From: an uncultured Lachnospiraceae bacterium
GTDB taxonomy: Bacteria > Bacillota > Clostridia > Lachnospirales > Lachnospiraceae
Direction of reading: 5' to 3'
DNA length: 27,491 nt
Assembly (NCBI GenBank): GCA_910580015.1
Contig: CAJTVT010000032.1
Span: 4,010-31,500 of the forward strand
Shown in pieces: positions 23,801 to 27,491 of this stretch (position 1 is its first letter; each line of letters starts with the position of its first letter). A program made the position numbers and the translations under genes. A model generated the notes under the pieces. The model was not told the origin of the DNA. It ran no database searches and saw only the letters and a list, made by a program, of their open reading frames with translations.

Positions 23801-24744
23801 GATACGATCCCTTTCTCTGCCAATATCTCCTGCATGTACGTTAATATTTTATCATTATCATAGCCAAATTCCTGTTTATGAATCCAGGTGACTTCTCGTT
23901 CCCGCCGAAACCATGTAAGCTGCCGTTTGGCAAAATGGCGGGTATCTCGTTTGATCCGGTATTCTGCCTCCTCAATGGTGCAGTTGCCGTCCAGATAATC
24001 CAAGATCTCTTTATATCCAAGCCCCTGCATGGAAACCATATGTTTTTGGCATCCCAGCTTCTGCAATTGTCTAACTTCCTCCACCAGACCCTGAGCCATC
24101 ATCTGTTCCACCCGCTCATTGATCCGCTGATACAATCGTTCTCTCTCATCATTCAACACAAAATATGCAAAACAATATGGAGAATCTTTTTTTCGTTCTT
24201 TCGCGTTGTGCTCTGAGATTTTTTTCCCAGAAAAATGATGAAATTCCAGAGCTCGGATCACACGTTTTATATTATTCTCATGTATGTTCGCCGCCGCCTC
24301 AGGATCTGCCTCCGCCAACATTTCGTGCAAAAAATGTGCTCCTTTCGCCGCTGCTTCCTGTTCTAGCCAGGCTCGGTATGAAGGTTCCTCCTGCTCTTTT
24401 GTAAAATCAATATCGTACAAAAGAGCCTGAATATAGAATCCAGTTCCCCCCACAAGAATTGGAATCCGTCCATAGGAGTAAATCTCCTCCATGGCCTGTT
24501 TCGCATATTCCTGAAATTTTACCACATCAAATTCCTCTGTGGGCTCTAAAATATCAATCAAATAATGAGGTATTCTTTGCATTTCTGATAAGTTTGCTTT
24601 TGCGGAACCGATATCCATATGGCGGTATACCTGCATGGAATCAGCAGAAATGATAGAGCCCTTAACTTGTTCTGCCAGCCGGATAGACAGTTCTGTCTTG
24701 CCTACTGCTGTGGGACCTGTAAGTATAATCAATGATTTTTGCAT
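23797..24744 (-). CDS. miaA: tRNA dimethylallyltransferase
   Basis: MiaA transfers a dimethylallyl group to N6 of A37 in tRNAs reading codons that begin with U, the first step to ms2i6A. The 315-residue protein has the P-loop GPTAVGKT (10-17), the DSMQVYRHMDIGSAK segment holding the catalytic Asp, HYLIDILEPTEEF, and the C-terminal tRNA-binding region RQLTWFRRER. The start overlaps the mutL stop by one base (TAATG), so the two are translationally coupled as in many bacteria. Confidence 0.97.
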   Translation of the reverse strand: MQKSLIILTGPTAVGKTELSIRLAEQVKGSIISADSMQVYRHMDIGSAKANLSEMQRIPHYLIDILEPTEEFDVVKFQEYAKQAMEEIYSYGRIPILVGGTGFYIQALLYDIDFTKEQEEPSYRAWLEQEAAAKGAHFLHEMLAEADPEAAANIHENNIKRVIRALEFHHFSGKKISEHNAKERKKDSPYCFAYFVLNDERERLYQRINERVEQMMAQGLVEEVRQLQKLGCQKHMVSMQGLGYKEILDYLDGNCTIEEAEYRIKRDTRHFAKRQLTWFRREREVTWIHKQEFGYDNDKILTYMQEILAEKGIVS

Positions 24745-26750
24745 TATAACACCCGCTTAAATTTCTTTTCCAGCTCATATTTCGACATGGAGATAATGGT
24801 AGGACGACCATGGGGACAGTGATAGGGATTTTCCAAAGTAAGCAGATCTCCGATCAATGCCTGCATTTCCTGCTTTGAGAGTCTTTGACTTCCCTTTACA
24901 GCTGCTTTACAGGACATGGACGCAATCTTTTCTGTAATCATCTGGGGAGTCTCTCTTCCATGAAATTCTGTCAAACTGTCCAAAATCTCTACCATAAGCC
25001 CATCTCCGCTTAGCCCATATAAATTTGCTGGAATTGCCGTCACAGCATACTCTTTTCCACCAAAGTGTTCCAGTTCAAATCCAAGTTTTTGAAAATAATC
25101 CATATATTTTTTTAACAGTTCTTCTTCCTGCATATTTAAAGTCAATAAAATTGGCGGATAGATTGTCTGAGAAGTAAACTCCTTACTATCCAAGGATTTC
25201 ATTGTGTGTTCGTACAAGACCTTTTCATGTGCTGCATGCTGATCGATAATATAGAGCTGGCTGTCAAATTCTACCAACCAGTAAGTCTCAAATAGCTGTC
25301 CGATAATCCGATGATCTTTCCTAGAAGCATGATCCAAAAGTTTGCGTGTACCATCTGCAAAAAGTTCCTGCTGAACGTAATCTTTCCCGACAGCCGACTT
25401 TGCAGTCTGTTCTGTGGTTGCTGCATATGTGGAAGCCTCCGCTATCATGACAGACTGCTGCGGAAATTCCGGCCATCGATCAAATCTGATTGGAGGTTCA
25501 CTATCTGTCTGAGGCTTAGATTCTTTCTGTTCCTGAAACAATTGCGTTTGTTCCTGTTGCGTCTGTTTCTCAGTCTCCTTATATTTCTCATATTTCGGCT
25601 CATATGGGCTATCTTTTTTGATCGCTTGTTTCACTGCCTCCAGCCGTTTTGTCTCAAATGGCTCTGGGGCCTGACGTTTTGCTTTCAACTGTTCTTGTTT
25701 TTGCTGTTGCTGCCGTTTTTGCTCCCTGTTCTCATCTTCCAGACTGATCTGATACACTAACTCACTGTGATTGATGGTATCTTTAATCATCTCTGCAAGC
25801 TTTTGACAGATCACTTCTCCATTCCGAAAGCGTAACTCCATCTTGGTAGGATGAACATTGACATCCAGCAATTCTCCTTTGATGGAAAGATGCAGAACCG
25901 TAAATGGATATTTGTGCTGCATCACAAACGACTGATACCCATCCTCAATTCCTTTGGCAATCAAGCTGCTTTTGATATATCTTCCATTGATAAAATAATT
26001 CTCATAGTTCCGGTTTCCTCTGGAAATTAAGGGCTTTCCGATAAATCCACTGACAGAAAATAGTTCATTCTCTTTTTGAATTTCCAATAGATTTCCTGCA
26101 ATATCCCGTCCATAGATATGATAAATAATCTCTTTCAGATTGGAATTGCCGGAGGTATGAATTTTTAACTGATTATTGACAATAAACTTAAACGATATCT
26201 CTGGATGGGACAAGGCCATCCGTTCCATCAAATCATTTATATAACCCGCCTCTGTCTGAGCTGTCTTTAAAAATTTCCTTCTTGCAGGAGTATTATAAAA
26301 TAAATTTCGTACTAAAAATGTGGTGCCTTCTGGCGCGCCGATTTCCTCTGTATCAAGTTCCTTCCCACCCTCAATCTGATATCGGACACCACTGATTCCA
26401 TGAAATGTCTTGGTAATCAATTCCACTTGAGAGACCGCCGCAATACTGGACAATGCCTCACCGCGAAACCCCAAAGAAGATACCGTGACGAGATCCTCCA
26501 CCTGACGGATTTTACTGGTAGAATGACGTAAAAATGCAAGTGGAACCTGTTCCTGCTCAATCCCACACCCATTATCGGTGATCCGGATAAAAGAGATCCC
26601 ACCATTTTTAATTTCTACTGTAATTGCGCTGGCTCCTGCATCAATGGAATTTTCCACCAGCTCCTTTACCACGGAAGCAGGGCGTTCTACCACTTCCCCA
26701 GCCGCAATTTTATCAATTGTCTGTTGATCTAAAATTTCAATATTCGGCAT
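24744..26750 (-). CDS. mutL: DNA mismatch repair protein MutL
   Basis: MutL couples mismatch recognition by MutS to strand incision. The 668-residue protein has the GHKL ATPase (VVERPASVVKELVENSIDAGA, DNGCGI, GFRGEALSSI) in residues 1-330. A long Gln/Lys/Glu-rich linker of about 340-480 follows, then a C-terminal endonuclease domain. DQHAAHEKVLYE at 503 matches the DQHA(X)2E(X)4E metal motif, and CPHGRP near the end is also intact. It is therefore the incising type found in bacteria lacking MutH. ATG 26750 has AAAAGGAG before it. mutS is not in the window. It leads a unit with miaA and the PLP enzyme. Confidence 0.97.
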   Translation of the reverse strand: MPNIEILDQQTIDKIAAGEVVERPASVVKELVENSIDAGASAITVEIKNGGISFIRITDNGCGIEQEQVPLAFLRHSTSKIRQVEDLVTVSSLGFRGEALSSIAAVSQVELITKTFHGISGVRYQIEGGKELDTEEIGAPEGTTFLVRNLFYNTPARRKFLKTAQTEAGYINDLMERMALSHPEISFKFIVNNQLKIHTSGNSNLKEIIYHIYGRDIAGNLLEIQKENELFSVSGFIGKPLISRGNRNYENYFINGRYIKSSLIAKGIEDGYQSFVMQHKYPFTVLHLSIKGELLDVNVHPTKMELRFRNGEVICQKLAEMIKDTINHSELVYQISLEDENREQKRQQQQKQEQLKAKRQAPEPFETKRLEAVKQAIKKDSPYEPKYEKYKETEKQTQQEQTQLFQEQKESKPQTDSEPPIRFDRWPEFPQQSVMIAEASTYAATTEQTAKSAVGKDYVQQELFADGTRKLLDHASRKDHRIIGQLFETYWLVEFDSQLYIIDQHAAHEKVLYEHTMKSLDSKEFTSQTIYPPILLTLNMQEEELLKKYMDYFQKLGFELEHFGGKEYAVTAIPANLYGLSGDGLMVEILDSLTEFHGRETPQMITEKIASMSCKAAVKGSQRLSKQEMQALIGDLLTLENPYHCPHGRPTIISMSKYELEKKFKRVL

Positions 26751-26764
26751 AAATACTCCTTTTA

Positions 26765-27310
26765 TCAGCTAAGCTGGGAGAAATCAATGGATAAATCATC
26801 ATAAATCATGACGCTTACTTGATCCTCAAAAGTAAACTCTGTCGCACGGAATATTTTTTCTGATAAATGGTACACAGAAACTATTTTTCCAATGGGATCG
26901 ACAATCCAATATTCTCTTACCCCCGCATCTGCATACAAGTTAAGTTTGCGCACATAGTCATTCCCAGGATTGTTGGGAGATACGATCTCAATAATCCAAT
27001 CAGGCGCTCCATTACACCCCTGCTCTGTAAGCTTGTCCAGATCACAGATCACGCTGATGTCCGGCTCCACAATCGTGTTTTTGTCACAGAAAAGTTTGAC
27101 AGCAAATGGAGCAGGATAAATCTCACAAGAACCACCTTTCGCATTAAGATAATTCCCAATGCAAATATGCAGGAATGATAAAATTTTTTGATGTATTCGG
27201 CTTGGCGCAGCATGATAATAAATCTGTCCATCAATCAGCTCTGCATGCATTCCTTCGGGAAGGTTGTAATAGTCATCTTCATCATATATTTTTTCCTGTG
27301 TCAACAACAT
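26765..27310 (-). CDS. Uma2-family (DUF820) predicted nuclease
   Basis: This 181-residue protein of the Uma2 family has a PD-(D/E)XK nuclease fold and no established biological role. The predicted active-site residues are Glu24 (HAELIDGQIYYH), Asp84 (VEPDISVICD), Glu108 (DWIIEIVSP) and Lys122 (YVRKLNLY), all in their family contexts, followed by GVREYWIVDP. ATG 27310 follows AAGGAGG at seven bases. It ends 14 bases before mutL, so mutL may be read from the same promoter (27397-27425). Such genes are often multicopy and mobile; one directly upstream of mutL may be a late arrival. Confidence 0.88.
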   Translation of the reverse strand: MLLTQEKIYDEDDYYNLPEGMHAELIDGQIYYHAAPSRIHQKILSFLHICIGNYLNAKGGSCEIYPAPFAVKLFCDKNTIVEPDISVICDLDKLTEQGCNGAPDWIIEIVSPNNPGNDYVRKLNLYADAGVREYWIVDPIGKIVSVYHLSEKIFRATEFTFEDQVSVMIYDDLSIDFSQLS

Positions 27311-27396
27311 TCTGTTCCTCCTTCCTTGGCTGCCTGGCCAATGAAAACTCTGAACTAAAAATAAATTCTCAATAAAATTTTTCGAATGCTTATTTT

Positions 27397-27425
27397 ATTA
27401 TATAGAAAAATTTTCTCTTGTTCAA
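27397..27425 (-). promoter_or_regulatory. Predicted promoter of the Uma2 gene, overlapped by an inverted repeat
   Basis: TTGAAC (27425-27420) and a perfect TATAAT (27402-27397) are 17 bases apart on the minus strand, one of the best promoters in the window. An inverted repeat, AATAAAAT (27371-27378) and ATTTTATT (27392-27399), covers part of the -10 and the likely start of transcription, a usual place for a repressor. The remaining bases to 27491 show only a small GTGT/ACAC hairpin. Confidence 0.6.
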
Positions 27426-27491
27426 GTACCATATCCATCTAGTGTAGTGACACGTTTATATTTGGTGAAACTACGCAGAATTTTCATTCTT

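Noticed and set aside
25311..25760. 149-codon plus-strand frame across the middle of mutL
   Set aside because: It is antisense to the Gln/Lys-rich linker of MutL; its Leu/Phe-rich product is a composition effect and it lacks a ribosome site.

Overview
The window reads as a low-GC, rod-shaped, Gram-positive Clostridia genome, most likely Lachnospiraceae. The evidence is the AT-rich DNA with strong AGGAGG-type ribosome sites, the yggS-sepF-ylmH-lspA-rluD order typical of Firmicutes, a radC-mreBCD-PBP2-minCDE-rodA-mgsA block with a true MinE, a clostridial-size PBP2, and a LexA with a Gram-positive-type operator. No rRNA, tRNA, CRISPR array, prophage or complete insertion sequence is visible. 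This is mostly core chromosome, and I do not see a large undescribed system; the interesting material lies in the gene starts and intergenic regions.

Region 1-3586: the 5' part of lexA (minus strand, cut by the window edge) diverges from an acyltransferase-dtd pair across a shared promoter region with a candidate LexA box. A 447-bp stretch with small or decayed reading frames follows, then a Xer-type tyrosine recombinase and a strongly self-complementary 3' region. Region 3587-10513 (minus strand): a cytidylate-kinase-like gene with its own promoter. Upstream of it, in transcription order, lie an HlyD-like membrane protein gene, yggS, sepF, ylmH, aroB, lspA and rluD. The HlyD-like gene is out of frame at a run of ten A's. 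The start region of lspA is tandemly duplicated and forms a small overlapping leader frame.

Region 10514-11844: a small DUF378 membrane protein gene (plus strand), a 123-bp near-symmetrical inverted-repeat element, a good terminator, and an orphan small P-loop protein gene with its own promoter. Region 11845-22340 (minus strand): one long cell-shape and division operon, radC-mreB-mreC-mreD-pbp2-minC-minD-minE-rodA-mgsA-D,D-carboxypeptidase, with short gaps or overlaps throughout and a promoter in front of radC. Its products cover the MreBCD/RodA/PBP2 elongasome, the Min site-selection system, and peptidoglycan trimming.

Region 22526-27491 (minus strand): mutL, miaA and a methionine-gamma-lyase-family PLP enzyme overlap end to start. 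Upstream of them is a Uma2-family nuclease-like gene with a near-consensus promoter overlapped by an inverted repeat. Starts were moved from the longest open frame wherever a Shine-Dalgarno sequence or a neighbour argued for it; each such change is stated in the entry.
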